Under the pieces are notes generated by a model. It did no database searches and had not been told where the DNA came from. It worked only from the letters and a program-made list of their open reading frames with translations. Positions 25,376 to 34,310 of a stretch of 64,000 nt of DNA are shown here, in pieces; positions within the stretch are counted from its first letter, which is position 1; each line of letters starts with the position of its first letter. Position numbers and translations under genes: made by a program. Origin of the DNA: HGM04593 sp045631905 (lineage in GTDB: Bacteria > Bacteroidota > Bacteroidia > Bacteroidales > Bacteroidaceae). The DNA lies in NCBI GenBank assembly GCA_045631905.1, contig JAZQVO010000015.1, positions 24,473 to 88,472 of the forward strand, given 5' to 3'.

Positions 25376-26665
25376 TTAGCTTACAGCTATCTGCTCCTTG
25401 AAGTAGTATTGTGCAAAACGGCAATAACAGCATCGGTTTTTGTTGCAGTATGCGTTGTTAAGTTGTATGAGAGCCTGTGAGTCGGCCGCACACGTGGGGT
25501 GTACCCCTTGTTGCTCCCATTTACGGGTTATGCTGTTCTCTTCGCTTCTTGTTTCGTGTAACAGGTCCTCTGCTTTGTTGCATATTGCATAGTCGTACCG
25601 GTGCTTGCCATAGCTGTATAGCATGGGTATCACAGCATTTATTATTAATATGTCGAGTTGCTTGTTGCTTATGTCGCCTGTGCCGACGGTGGTTGTACTA
25701 CCAAATTGTGTGTGGTGTTGCCAATACCAGCTTGGCTGAACCTGCAAGAGCATGCGCAGGTCTCTGTTTGTGTGGCAGTCGATGATGCTTGCGATATCTG
25801 CTCTCTGACGGTAAAACAGGGCTCCGAGGCGCGATATGCGTATGTGTGGTGCCGAGTTGCCGTAGTTCCATATGTTGCAATCGACCTCGCTTAGGTTGAA
25901 CTTGTTTTTCAGGAACTTGTATTCGCGGGTGAGCGTGGTGTAGTACTCGCACTCCGATGCGCTCTTGCGGTAGTACGTGGGTATGCTCTCTGTGTTTAAC
26001 AGCCCGGCCTGCCCAAAGAGTATTGCCTCTATCTGTTCGATGCTGTTTTTATGCTTGCCGAGTGCTCGCATGTCGAGCACGTTTGCCCACTCTTCGAAGG
26101 CACGGCTCTGTATCCCAAAACCGAAACTGCGGGCCAGCAGTTTAAAAAGCACATCGTTCCACTGCCTGTCGCAGTTGTTGTACATCTCTTTAATCTTGGC
26201 CACTTTTTCCTCCATGCGTTCTACATATAATCGCGAGAGGTAGTTGTTGAGGTGTAGCTTGCCATAGTTCTTTGCGATGGCGATGCAGGGGCGTAGCGAG
26301 TGCTCTCTAACCATCTTGTCATACTCGGCCTGTAAGGTTGCGGGGTATTTTATGCGTAGTTGGTGCACTGCTTCGCCGTTTCTTCTTAATGTTTCGATGT
26401 TGTCGTTAAGTATAATGTGCAGAATGGCGTTTCTGTGATGCGACGTTTTTGAGATGATATCCCTTTCCCAGTCGCTACTCTTTTCGTGGAGCACAACATC
26501 TCCGTTCCAGGTCTTGTTTCTGATTTTGATTATAGCACCTTCGAAGACACCGTGTTTGTTCTCTTCACCGATGCTTATAATTTCAATACTGTCTCCCTTT
26601 GTGGTTCTTAGCCCTTTGCGTCTTAATAACCCCTCTTCCCAAATAAAACTTAATAAACTTTTCAT
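25376..26665 (-). CDS. DUF2851 family protein
   Basis: A 429-residue soluble protein of a family nearly confined to Bacteroidota, with no known function. Recognisable points are the N-terminal FIWEEGLLRRKGLRTTKGDSIEII, the central GAIIKIRNKTWNGDVVLHEKSSDW segment near residue 45-65, and a Cys-rich C-terminus (YCNKNRCCYCRF) that could bind metal. The WNGDVVLHEKSSDW block is the family's best-conserved part. A strong Shine-Dalgarno AGGAGG (26676-26671 on the minus strand) lies five bases before the ATG, unusual for this phylum. Confidence 0.85.
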   Translation of the reverse strand: MKSLLSFIWEEGLLRRKGLRTTKGDSIEIISIGEENKHGVFEGAIIKIRNKTWNGDVVLHEKSSDWERDIISKTSHHRNAILHIILNDNIETLRRNGEAVHQLRIKYPATLQAEYDKMVREHSLRPCIAIAKNYGKLHLNNYLSRLYVERMEEKVAKIKEMYNNCDRQWNDVLFKLLARSFGFGIQSRAFEEWANVLDMRALGKHKNSIEQIEAILFGQAGLLNTESIPTYYRKSASECEYYTTLTREYKFLKNKFNLSEVDCNIWNYGNSAPHIRISRLGALFYRQRADIASIIDCHTNRDLRMLLQVQPSWYWQHHTQFGSTTTVGTGDISNKQLDILIINAVIPMLYSYGKHRYDYAICNKAEDLLHETRSEENSITRKWEQQGVHPTCAADSQALIQLNNAYCNKNRCCYCRFAQYYFKEQIAVS

Positions 26666-26700
26666 AGTAACCTCCTTTTTCTTGGTGCAAAAGAAATAAA

Positions 26701-26735
26701 GAACCCGCAGATTCTTTTTAAAAATCTGCGGGTTC
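26701..26735 (-). terminator. Terminator of the HD-domain gene
   Basis: GAACCCGCAGATT (26701-26713) pairs perfectly with AATCTGCGGGTTC (26723-26735). On the minus strand it is followed by a T-rich run. It lies 62 bases after the HD-domain stop codon and just upstream of the DUF2851 gene. Confidence 0.8.
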
Positions 26736-26797
26736 TATGTTCTTTTTTAACGTTTATTTGCAAACGCTTGCGCGTACATATTATATATAGTATGTGG

Positions 26798-28840
26798 TTA
26801 TTTGCTTTCGGGGTAGCTTATGCGTGTGTGGTATATTGCTTTCAGACGCTTTTTGAATACCTCTTTTATCAGGTGAATCTCGCGGAAATTTAACGGGCAC
26901 TCGTTAAGCTCTCCACCGCTTACCTTGCCACCTACTACCTGGTCCACTATTTTGTCGATATTTTCGGCGGTGTACTCTTTTATGCTGTGCGAGGCGGCCT
27001 CTACACAGTCGGCAAGCATGAGTATGCCTTGCTCTTTTGTGGTGGGGGCAGGGCCGGGGTAGGTAAATACGCTTTCGTCAATCTCCTCTCCGGGGTGTTC
27101 GTTTTTGTATGTTATGTAGAAATATCCTGTTTTCGATACTCCGTGGTGAGTGGTGATAAACTCTCTTATTTTGCGTGGCAGGTGGTGTTGCTCGGCTATG
27201 GCGAGCCCGTCGGTAACGTGTTTGATGATTATCTGTGCGCTCTCCTGGGGAGTTTTTTCATCGTGCGGGTTTATTACTCCATTCTGGTTCTCTGTAAAAT
27301 ATATATGGTTCGATATTTTGCCTATATCGTGGTATAGTGCTCCTGTGCGCACCTCGAGGCTGTTGGCTCCTATGTTGCGTGCGGCCTCTGCTGCGAGGTT
27401 GCCCACCTGCATCGAGTGCTGGAATGTTCCGGGTGCCTCTTGCGATAGTTTTTGCAACAGCTGGTTGTTGAGGTTAGACAGCTCAATGAGTGTGATGCTC
27501 GAAACAAACCCAAGCAGTTTTTCTATAATAAACATGAGGGGGTAGGCAAAAAGTATCAATAGTGAGCTTATTATAAAATAGATGTACATGATGAGGTTCA
27601 TCTTTGTGATGTCGTTTTCTACAATAAGCTCGTAGCAGAGGAACGAGGCGCAGTAGGTCGCAAAAACGATGAATGCGCTACGGAACATCTGCGAGCGCGA
27701 AGAGAGCTCTCTGAGGCTGAGTATGGCGGTGTAGCCTGCCATAATTTGCAGGAGAACAAACTCGTAGGGCGAGTTGAGCATTATAGAGCATAACAGTATG
27801 CTTATGGTGTGGGTGATTATTGCCGTACGGGTTGTGGTAAAGAGGCATAGCATCATGGGGGTTAGTGCAAACGGTAGCAAAAATACGTTACTGAAACGCG
27901 CCTGCATCATTATGCCTACAATAACGGGGAACGCCGTGGCGGACAGAATTACCAATATGAATTTATTGTTGTTGTTTTTTATCTCATGGTTGTATATGTA
28001 TACGTATGAGAGCAATATGGCAAAGGCTATTATGACAAACAGTATCTGCCCGGCAAGCATGGTGGTCGATTTGTAGTTGCTATCCTTTCTGCTATCCATC
28101 TCATATTGGTACGATTTGAGAATCCTGTAAGTCAGAGGGTCTACAATATCTCCTCGGGCTACAATCTTTTGCCCGTTCTGAACAATACCATCGCTGATGG
28201 GTAGCGACTCGAGCTCCTCTTCGAGCAGTTTGGCTGTTCTTGCCGAGTCGAATGTGATGTTGGGTACAAGCAACCCCTTTAAGCCGTAGCTCTCTATTAC
28301 CCTGCGTGGGAAGGTGTCGGCCGACAGCAGTTTGTTGTATGCGATATCGGGTGTCAGGAGGTTCTTCCTGTCGAATGTGGTAGAGATGTTGCCGTTTACA
28401 ATATTTATCTTTTCAACATTGTTGCTCTTTGCATACTCTTCGTGCGACACAATGCCTTGGTTGTAGAGCGAGATGAGTGTGTTGTAGTATTTTATGTACG
28501 AAAAGGCCGGTATCTCCTCGCTTGCTTTGTTGTAGAACCTTGTTTTGAGTGCTCTGAGCGATTTTGTTGCCGTTGCCGTGTCTTTCACAAAGTACGGGAT
28601 AAAATTTTGGGCGATACTATCCTTCTCCCTTGCTATCTGAACATCGCTTTTGTATATGGGAAAGTCGAACGTCGCTATAATCTGCCCGTAGTTCCATGGT
28701 GCCGACTCGCTGTAATTGTAGTTGAAGACGTTGTTGCGGGGCATGAAGTATATTATAAGTCCTGCGCAGGTTATTGCCAAGATGGCTTGTGTCAATATCC
28801 TGAAATGTTTGCCTAATACCTTTTTAATATTCTCTTTCAT
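26798..28840 (-). CDS. 7TM-HD (HDIG) membrane phosphohydrolase, PgpH-like
   Basis: A 680-residue protein with the layout of the 7TMR-HD family. There is one N-terminal transmembrane helix, an extracytoplasmic 7TMR-HDED domain (about 60-260), a seven-helix membrane block (about 265-465) and a cytoplasmic HD domain. The metal-binding HD pair is in GALYHDIGKI near residue 505, with an earlier His in TFQHSMQVGN and later His residues in EQHHLP and TTHHGV. PgpH of Listeria hydrolyses c-di-AMP, so a cyclic-dinucleotide role is likely but inferred. It diverges from gltX. Confidence 0.9.
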   Translation of the reverse strand: MKENIKKVLGKHFRILTQAILAITCAGLIIYFMPRNNVFNYNYSESAPWNYGQIIATFDFPIYKSDVQIAREKDSIAQNFIPYFVKDTATATKSLRALKTRFYNKASEEIPAFSYIKYYNTLISLYNQGIVSHEEYAKSNNVEKINIVNGNISTTFDRKNLLTPDIAYNKLLSADTFPRRVIESYGLKGLLVPNITFDSARTAKLLEEELESLPISDGIVQNGQKIVARGDIVDPLTYRILKSYQYEMDSRKDSNYKSTTMLAGQILFVIIAFAILLSYVYIYNHEIKNNNNKFILVILSATAFPVIVGIMMQARFSNVFLLPFALTPMMLCLFTTTRTAIITHTISILLCSIMLNSPYEFVLLQIMAGYTAILSLRELSSRSQMFRSAFIVFATYCASFLCYELIVENDITKMNLIMYIYFIISSLLILFAYPLMFIIEKLLGFVSSITLIELSNLNNQLLQKLSQEAPGTFQHSMQVGNLAAEAARNIGANSLEVRTGALYHDIGKISNHIYFTENQNGVINPHDEKTPQESAQIIIKHVTDGLAIAEQHHLPRKIREFITTHHGVSKTGYFYITYKNEHPGEEIDESVFTYPGPAPTTKEQGILMLADCVEAASHSIKEYTAENIDKIVDQVVGGKVSGGELNECPLNFREIHLIKEVFKKRLKAIYHTRISYPESK

Positions 28841-28862
28841 AACAATATTGTTCTATATATTA

Positions 28863-28892
28863 CAAAAGTAGTAAAAAAAGGCGAATATCAAA
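28863..28892 (-). promoter_or_regulatory. Promoter of the 7TM-HD gene
   Basis: On the minus strand TTTG (28892-28889), an 18-base spacer and TACTTTTG (28870-28863) fit the Bacteroidota consensus, 22 bases before the start codon. Confidence 0.75.
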
Positions 28893-28990
28893 GTGTTGCC
28901 TCTCTTTCTTTGGTGTGTATGTGCCAAGTTGGTGTGTATGTGATAATATTGCACAAAAAGTGTGTGCGTTCTAAAAATAAATCGATTTAT

Positions 28991-29021
28991 TTTGTTAAAA
29001 ACTCAACTTGTAGTATTTTTG
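28991..29021 (+). promoter_or_regulatory. Promoter of gltX
   Basis: TTTG (28991-28994), a 19-base spacer and TATTTTTG (29014-29021) match the consensus exactly. Confidence 0.8.
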
Positions 29022-29101
29022 TACAGTTATAATTTGCGATACATGTGCGTTTGCGCAAAAGAACAAGCAAACAAAGTTGTGTCGCCCTAAAAAAGAGTAA
29101 A

Positions 29102-30619
29102 ATGAGTGAAAGAAAAGTAAGGGTGCGCTTTGCACCCAGCCCCACAGGCCCGTTACATATAGGAGGCGTAAGAACCGCATTGTATAACTATCTTTTTGCC
29201 AAGCAACATGGTGGCGATTTGATATTCCGTATCGAGGATACCGACTCCAACCGTTTTGTTCCCGGTGCCGAGGAGTATATCTTGGAGTCTTTTCGTTGGC
29301 TCGGAATAAAATTCGACGAGGGTGTCTCTTTCGGAGGCGATTGTGGCCCCTATCGTCAGTCGGAACGTCGCGACATCTACAAAAAATATGTAAAGGTGTT
29401 GCTCGACAGCGGTAAGGCATATATAGCTTTTGACACCCCCGAAGAGCTCGAAGCGGCTCGTGCCGGCAAGGATAACTTCCAGTACGACGCATCAACCCGC
29501 ATGTCGATGCGTAACTCTCTGGCGATGCCTGCCGAGGAGGTTCAGGCGTTGCTCGACAGCGGTCACCAGTATGTTGTGCGCTTTAAGGTTGAGCCGGGCG
29601 AAAAGGTTGTTGTTAATGACCTTATACGTGGTGTGGTGACAATAGACTCAACCATACTCGACGATAAAGTGCTTTATAAATCGGCCGACGAGCTACCCAC
29701 ATATCACCTTGCCAACATAGTCGATGACCACTTGATGAATGTTTCGCATGTTATCCGTGGCGAGGAGTGGTTGCCTTCGGCACCCTTGCATGTTCTTCTC
29801 TATCGTGCATTTGGTTGGGAGGATACCATGCCCTCGTTTGCCCACCTTTCATTGTTGTTGAAACCCGAGGGCAACGGCAAGCTGAGCAAGCGCGACGGCG
29901 ACCGTTTGGGCTTCCCCGTCTTCCCGTTAGAGTGGCACGACCCCAAGAGCGGTGCAGTCTCTTCGGGTTTCCGCGAGAGCGACTATCTGCCCGAAGCAGT
30001 TATAAATTTCCTTGCCTTGCTTGGCTGGAACCCCGGCGATGATGTTGAGATGATGTCTATGGACGACCTCATCGCAAAATTCGACCTTGCAAAATGTAGC
30101 AAGGCAGGTGCTCGTTTCGATTACAAGAAGATGATATGGTTTAACCACGAGTATATTTTGCAGAAACCCGACAGCGAAATTGCCGAGATTTTCATGCCCG
30201 TGGTTAAGGCTCATGGCGTGGACACCGACATGGAGGTTCTCACCAAGATTGTCTCTTTGATGAAGGGGCGTGTGAACTTTGTGCATGAACTTTGGGACGC
30301 TTGCAGTTTCTACTTCATTGCCCCCGTGGAGTATGACGAAAAAACAGCAAAGAAACGCTGGAAAGAGGATTCGGCAACAAAGATGGGCGAGCTCGCAGCT
30401 CTATTGGAGAGCCTCGACGACTTCTCTATCGAGAACCAGGACAAGGCCGTGCACGAGTGGATAGAGGCAAAGGGCTATGGCATGGGCGAGATAATGAACG
30501 CCTTCCGTCTTGCGTTGGTAGGCGAGGGTAAAGGCCCGCAGATGTTCGACATCTCGGGTATAATAGGCAAGGAAGAGACTCTTGCTCGCCTGCATAGAGC
30601 AATAAAAGTTTTGGGCTAA
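29102..30619 (+). CDS. gltX: Glutamyl-tRNA synthetase
   Basis: A class I synthetase charging tRNA-Glu; 505 residues. The HIGH-type motif RFAPSPTGPLHIGG is at about 8-21 and the KMSKS-type motif KLSKRDGD near 263. The C-terminal anticodon-binding domain is all-helical. The start ATG 29102 (MSERKVRVRFAP) is chosen over an in-frame site at 29045, which would lie too close to the promoter's likely transcription start and adds an unusual basic extension. waaA follows by 12 bases. Confidence 0.96.
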   Translation: MSERKVRVRFAPSPTGPLHIGGVRTALYNYLFAKQHGGDLIFRIEDTDSNRFVPGAEEYILESFRWLGIKFDEGVSFGGDCGPYRQSERRDIYKKYVKVLLDSGKAYIAFDTPEELEAARAGKDNFQYDASTRMSMRNSLAMPAEEVQALLDSGHQYVVRFKVEPGEKVVVNDLIRGVVTIDSTILDDKVLYKSADELPTYHLANIVDDHLMNVSHVIRGEEWLPSAPLHVLLYRAFGWEDTMPSFAHLSLLLKPEGNGKLSKRDGDRLGFPVFPLEWHDPKSGAVSSGFRESDYLPEAVINFLALLGWNPGDDVEMMSMDDLIAKFDLAKCSKAGARFDYKKMIWFNHEYILQKPDSEIAEIFMPVVKAHGVDTDMEVLTKIVSLMKGRVNFVHELWDACSFYFIAPVEYDEKTAKKRWKEDSATKMGELAALLESLDDFSIENQDKAVHEWIEAKGYGMGEIMNAFRLALVGEGKGPQMFDISGIIGKEETLARLHRAIKVLG

Positions 30620-30631
30620 AAAATTTGAAGT

Positions 30632-31858
30632 ATGTTGTATACTATTGGAATATATCTCTACATTGTCGCCGTGAAGCTGGCGGCGATGTTCGGGCATAAA
30701 AAAGCTAAGTTTATGCTCGAAGGGCATGCCGAGACTTTCTCTATTTTGAAGGATAAGATTAAGCCTGGTACCGACTATATATGGTTTCACGCCTCGTCGC
30801 TCGGCGAGTTTGAGCAGGGCCGTCCTCTAATCGAGAAATTCCGTGCCGAGCACCCTGAATATCGTGTTCTGCTTACATTCTTCTCTCCCTCGGGTTATAA
30901 GTCGGCTCGCAACTACCAGCAGGCCGATGTGGTGTGCTACCTTCCTTTTGACACACCATGTAATGTAAAGCGTTTCCTTGACATAGTGAAACCCAAGATG
31001 GTGTTTTTCATAAAATATGAGTTTTGGATAAATTTCCTCTCGTCGTTGAAAAAACGCGGTATACCCACATATAGCATCTCGTCGATATTCCGCAAGGACC
31101 AGGCGTTTTTCCGTTGGTGGGGAGGTTTTTATCGCAAGGCATTAAAATGTTTCAACCATCTCTTTGTACAGAACGAGGAGTCGAAGGCGTTGCTCGCGTC
31201 GGTGGGCGTGTCGGTTGTGACGGTTGTTGGTGATACCCGTTTCGACCGCGTTGCCAAGATCGCCGAGCAGGCACATATTCTTCCGCTTGTCGAGGCTTTT
31301 GCCGACGATAACAAAAAGATATTCATAGCCGGCAGTTCGTGGGGAGCCGATGAGGCTGTCTACATGCGATATTTCAACAAGAATAAAGGGTGGAAACTGA
31401 TAGTTGCATCGCACGAGGTGAACGAAGAACGTATAAAAGCCATCGAGGATAGCATCAACGGGTTGTGTGTGCGCTACACACAAGCAACCATGGAGGAGGT
31501 GCGTTCGGCTAAATGCCTTATAATAGACTGCTTCGGGCTTTTGTCCTCTATTTATCGCTACGGCGATGTCGCGTATGTCGGGGGCGGTTTCGGTGTCGGC
31601 ATACACAATATCCTTGAAGCGGCGGTCTATGGTATACCGGTCTTCTTTGGGCCCAATAATAGAAAATTCCAGGAGGCTCAGCAACTTAAAGCCTGTGGCG
31701 GCGGTATCGAGGTTTCGTCGGCCGAGGATTTTGAGAAGAAGATGCAGTTGGTGATAGACGATGCAGTTGAGTATAAGAGAGCAAGCGAGGCCGCCGGCCT
31801 TTATGTGTCGCAAAATTCGGGTGCATCGGCAAAGATTTTTAAAGTTTTAGGGCTATAA
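30632..31858 (+). CDS. waaA: 3-deoxy-D-manno-octulosonic acid (Kdo) transferase
   Basis: It transfers Kdo from CMP-Kdo to the lipid A precursor, the first step of LPS inner-core assembly, on the inner face of the cytoplasmic membrane. A hydrophobic N-terminal anchor (residues 1-22) is followed by the conserved WFHASSLGEFEQGRPL near 51, whose Glu is the catalytic base in the family. The donor domain has VGGGFGVGIHNILEAAVYGIPVFFGP near 315. Its length of 408 residues is normal. It is cotranscribed with gltX. It provides the acceptor on which the LPS-kinase and GT products encoded at 12-16 kb would act. Confidence 0.95.
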   Translation: MLYTIGIYLYIVAVKLAAMFGHKKAKFMLEGHAETFSILKDKIKPGTDYIWFHASSLGEFEQGRPLIEKFRAEHPEYRVLLTFFSPSGYKSARNYQQADVVCYLPFDTPCNVKRFLDIVKPKMVFFIKYEFWINFLSSLKKRGIPTYSISSIFRKDQAFFRWWGGFYRKALKCFNHLFVQNEESKALLASVGVSVVTVVGDTRFDRVAKIAEQAHILPLVEAFADDNKKIFIAGSSWGADEAVYMRYFNKNKGWKLIVASHEVNEERIKAIEDSINGLCVRYTQATMEEVRSAKCLIIDCFGLLSSIYRYGDVAYVGGGFGVGIHNILEAAVYGIPVFFGPNNRKFQEAQQLKACGGGIEVSSAEDFEKKMQLVIDDAVEYKRASEAAGLYVSQNSGASAKIFKVLGL

Positions 31859-31903
31859 ACGGAAAATCCTTTCGTTGAACGATGCTTGTTTGGCGAAAAA
31901 TGT

Positions 31904-31911
31904 TATCTTCG
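31904..31911 (+). promoter_or_regulatory. Candidate -7 element of mdh
   Basis: TATCTTCG fits the TAnnTTTG family, 59 bases before the mdh start. No TTTG at the expected -33 distance. Confidence 0.4.
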
Positions 31912-31970
31912 CAAAGGAGAAAGAACAGAATAAAAAAACTGACAACAATAATAATTTAAATTTTAGGATT

Positions 31971-32963
31971 ATGCAGTATTTGACAAATGAAAAATTGACA
32001 ATCGTTGGTGCCGGCGGTATGATCGGTTCTAACATGGTACAGTGTGCTTTGATGTTAGGTCTTACTCCCAACATCTGTTTGTACGATATCTTCGAGCCCG
32101 GCGTTCATGGTGTAGCCGACGAGATGGCTCATTGCGGTTTCCCCGGTGCAAATATCACCTGGACAACTAACCCCGAGGAGGCTTTCACAGGCGCTAAATA
32201 TATTGTATCTTCGGGTGGTGCACCCCGTAAAGAGGGTATGACTCGCGAGGATTTGTTGAAGGGTAACTGCCAGATTGCTGCTGAGTTTGGCGATTTTATC
32301 AAGAAATATTGCCCCGATGTTAAACATGTGGTTGTAATCTTCAACCCTGCCGACGTAACAGCCCTCACAGCTCTTATCCACTCAGGCTTGAAACCCAACC
32401 AACTGACATCTTTGGCAGCTCTCGACTCTACACGTTTGCAACAGGCTCTTGCCAAAGAGTTCGGCGTTCAGCAGGACAAGGTAACAGGTGCCAACACTTA
32501 CGGTGGTCACGGCGAGCAGATGGCTGTGTTTGCTTCTCAGGTTAAAATCGATGGCAAGCCTTTGGCAGAGATGGGCTTGACCGAGGAGCGTTGGGCTGAG
32601 ATTAAACACAATACCGTTCAGGGTGGTTCTAACATCATCAAACTTCGTGGTCGCTCATCGTTCCAGAGCCCCTCGTACTGCGCTATCAAGATGATTGAGG
32701 CCGCCATGGGTGGTGCTCCCTACACACTCCCCGCAGGTTGCTATGTTAATAACGCGGAGTTGGGCTACAAGAATGTGATGATGGCTATGCCTACCACAAT
32801 CGACGCCGACGGTGTTCACTATGTAGCTCCTCAGGGTACAGCAGAGGAGATGGCGGCATTGCAGTCTTCTGTTGAGCACTTGGGCAAAATGCGCGACGAG
32901 ATTATCGCTCTCGGTATTATCCCCGCAGTTGAGGAGTGGAACACTCTTAACCCCAATCTTTAA
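31971..32963 (+). CDS. mdh: Malate dehydrogenase (LDH/MDH superfamily)
   Basis: NAD-dependent oxidation of malate to oxaloacetate, or the reverse step in the fermentative reductive branch to succinate and propionate used by Bacteroidales. 330 residues. The Rossmann motif VGAGGMIGSNM is at residues 10-20. The substrate loop GGAPRKEGMTRED is near 83, the NPADV motif near 124, and the catalytic His is in YGGHGEQM near 178. I start at ATG 31971 (MQYLTNEKLTIVGAGG); an upstream in-frame site would add 32 Lys/Asn-rich residues unlike the family. Confidence 0.95.
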   Translation: MQYLTNEKLTIVGAGGMIGSNMVQCALMLGLTPNICLYDIFEPGVHGVADEMAHCGFPGANITWTTNPEEAFTGAKYIVSSGGAPRKEGMTREDLLKGNCQIAAEFGDFIKKYCPDVKHVVVIFNPADVTALTALIHSGLKPNQLTSLAALDSTRLQQALAKEFGVQQDKVTGANTYGGHGEQMAVFASQVKIDGKPLAEMGLTEERWAEIKHNTVQGGSNIIKLRGRSSFQSPSYCAIKMIEAAMGGAPYTLPAGCYVNNAELGYKNVMMAMPTTIDADGVHYVAPQGTAEEMAALQSSVEHLGKMRDEIIALGIIPAVEEWNTLNPNL

Positions 32964-32987
32964 TAAATCCTGTATATAAATAGGGCG

Positions 32988-33024
32988 GAGGACAAAGGGT
33001 TTTGCCCCTTTGTCCTCTTTTTTG
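32988..33024 (+). terminator. Terminator of mdh
   Basis: GAGGACAAAGGG (32988-32999) pairs with CCCTTTGTCCTC (33006-33017), followed by seven T. Confidence 0.9.
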
Positions 33025-33045
33025 AGCAAAAAAAGTCGTAAAAGT

Positions 33046-33076
33046 TTTGCCAATTAAGAAATTGTGTCTAATTTTG
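33046..33076 (+). promoter_or_regulatory. Promoter of the rpsU-xer-hpf unit
   Basis: TTTG (33046-33049), a 19-base spacer and TAATTTTG (33069-33076) form an exact consensus Bacteroidota promoter. Confidence 0.85.
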
Positions 33077-33128
33077 CGCCACATTTTGTACAAACGATAA
33101 TAATATAAACGTAAAATATAGATAGGAA

Positions 33129-33320
33129 ATGGTTGTAGTACCTGTTAAAGAGGGTGAGAACATTGAGAGAGCTCTCAAAAAATTCAAAAGAAAATTCGAG
33201 AAAACCGGTGTAATTAAAGAGTTGCGTGCACGTCAGCAGTTTGACAAGCCTTCTGTTCTTAAAAGATTGAAGATGGAGCATGCTATTTATGTTCAGAAAC
33301 TTCGTGCAAACGAGGAATAA
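33129..33320 (+). CDS. rpsU: 30S ribosomal protein bS21
   Basis: A 63-residue basic protein with the family pattern MVVVPVKEGENIERALKKFKRKFEKTG followed by Arg/Lys-rich helices. In Bacteroidota bS21 is part of the 30S platform, where the anti-Shine-Dalgarno end of 16S rRNA is held. That fits the general lack of Shine-Dalgarno use here. It is followed 79 bases later by the xer gene, a neighbour order common in Bacteroidales. Confidence 0.95.
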   Translation: MVVVPVKEGENIERALKKFKRKFEKTGVIKELRARQQFDKPSVLKRLKMEHAIYVQKLRANEE

Positions 33321-33360
33321 AAAACTTGCATCTTTTCTTGTTTTTTAATTTAATCTGATT

Positions 33361-33402
33361 TATATTCGTTGCCGTAAGATACTTCTTGCGGCAACGAATA
33401 TG
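33361..33402 (+). promoter_or_regulatory. Long hairpin covering the start codon of the xer gene
   Basis: TATTCGTTGCCG (33363-33374) is the exact reverse complement of CGGCAACGAATA (33389-33400). Four more inner pairs (one G-T) leave a 6-base loop. The right arm ends on the A of the ATG (33400-33402). No T-tract follows, so it is not a classical terminator; it may control translation of xer or mRNA processing. Confidence 0.7.
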
Positions 33403-34287
33403 TTTATAGACACATTTATAGGGCACCTTAAAAACGAGCGTAATTACTCGTTGCATACGTTAAGGGCGTATGCAGGTGATCTTCGTGCCTTTGAGAAATA
33501 TCTTAGTGAGGTGGACGAGGGCTTGTCGTTGGTCGATGCCGACGCCGACCTTGTGCGTGCTTGGGTTGCAGGCCTCATGGAGGAGGGTGGTGCATCGAGT
33601 TCGGTTTGTAGAAAGCTGAGTTCGTTGCGCTCTTTTTATTCATATATGCGTCGTGTCAAAGCCGATGCGCAGAACCCGGCGGTCGAGGTCTCGGGTCCCA
33701 AGGTGCGAAAGCGGTTACCCGTGTTTGTAAAAGAGGAGGAGCTCGACAGGCTCATCGACGAGGTCTCTTTTGGCGAAGGCTATTTGGCGTGTCGCGACAG
33801 GGCTATAATCCTCTGCTTCTACGAGACAGGCATGCGACTCTCCGAGCTTGTCGGGTTAAATGTAGCGTCGGTCGATATGAACGCCTGCCGGCTTAAAGTG
33901 AGAGGCAAGCGCGACAAGGAACGTATAATACCTTTTGCGTCCGAGTTGTTGCGGGATTTTGAGACCTACCTTGCGAGCCGTGCCGAAGTTGCTCCCGAAG
34001 GCGAAGAGGCACTCTTTCTTTCGCCATCGGGCACCCGCGTGACAACATCACAAGTTTATCGCGTTGTGCAAAAACGGTTGAAAGGCGCAACCGGTGCATC
34101 GAAGAGAAGTCCGCACGTCCTGCGTCACAGTTTTGCGACCGCGATGCTGAACAACAACGCCGAACTTATGGCCGTTAAAGAGCTGTTGGGGCACGAAAGG
34201 CTTGCCACTACCGAAATTTACACCCATCTTACATTCGAGGAGTTGAAACGTTATTATGATAAGGCTCACCCAAGAGCCGGTAATTAA
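33400..34287 (+). CDS. xerC: Tyrosine recombinase XerC/XerD family
   Basis: A 295-residue recombinase of the Xer type, which resolves chromosome dimers at dif. An N-terminal SAM-like core-binding domain (about 1-90) is followed by the catalytic domain. Catalytic residues: Arg in TGMRLSEL near 146, Lys in VRGKRDKERI, the HxLRH motif HVLRHSFA near 239, His in GHERLATT near 264 and the nucleophile Tyr in EIYTHL near 273. The stable location between rpsU and hpf and the absence of mobile-element signs favour the housekeeping role. Whether it is XerC or XerD cannot be decided here. Confidence 0.9.
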   Translation: MFIDTFIGHLKNERNYSLHTLRAYAGDLRAFEKYLSEVDEGLSLVDADADLVRAWVAGLMEEGGASSSVCRKLSSLRSFYSYMRRVKADAQNPAVEVSGPKVRKRLPVFVKEEELDRLIDEVSFGEGYLACRDRAIILCFYETGMRLSELVGLNVASVDMNACRLKVRGKRDKERIIPFASELLRDFETYLASRAEVAPEGEEALFLSPSGTRVTTSQVYRVVQKRLKGATGASKRSPHVLRHSFATAMLNNNAELMAVKELLGHERLATTEIYTHLTFEELKRYYDKAHPRAGN

Positions 34288-34310
34288 TTTAATAAAAAGG
34301 AGGATTTATT

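Noticed and set aside
33400..34287. The xer gene as an integrase of a mobile element
   Set aside because: Its neighbours (rpsU, hpf, tRNAs, tuf) are housekeeping, there are no attachment repeats around it, and the length and motifs fit chromosomal Xer recombinases.
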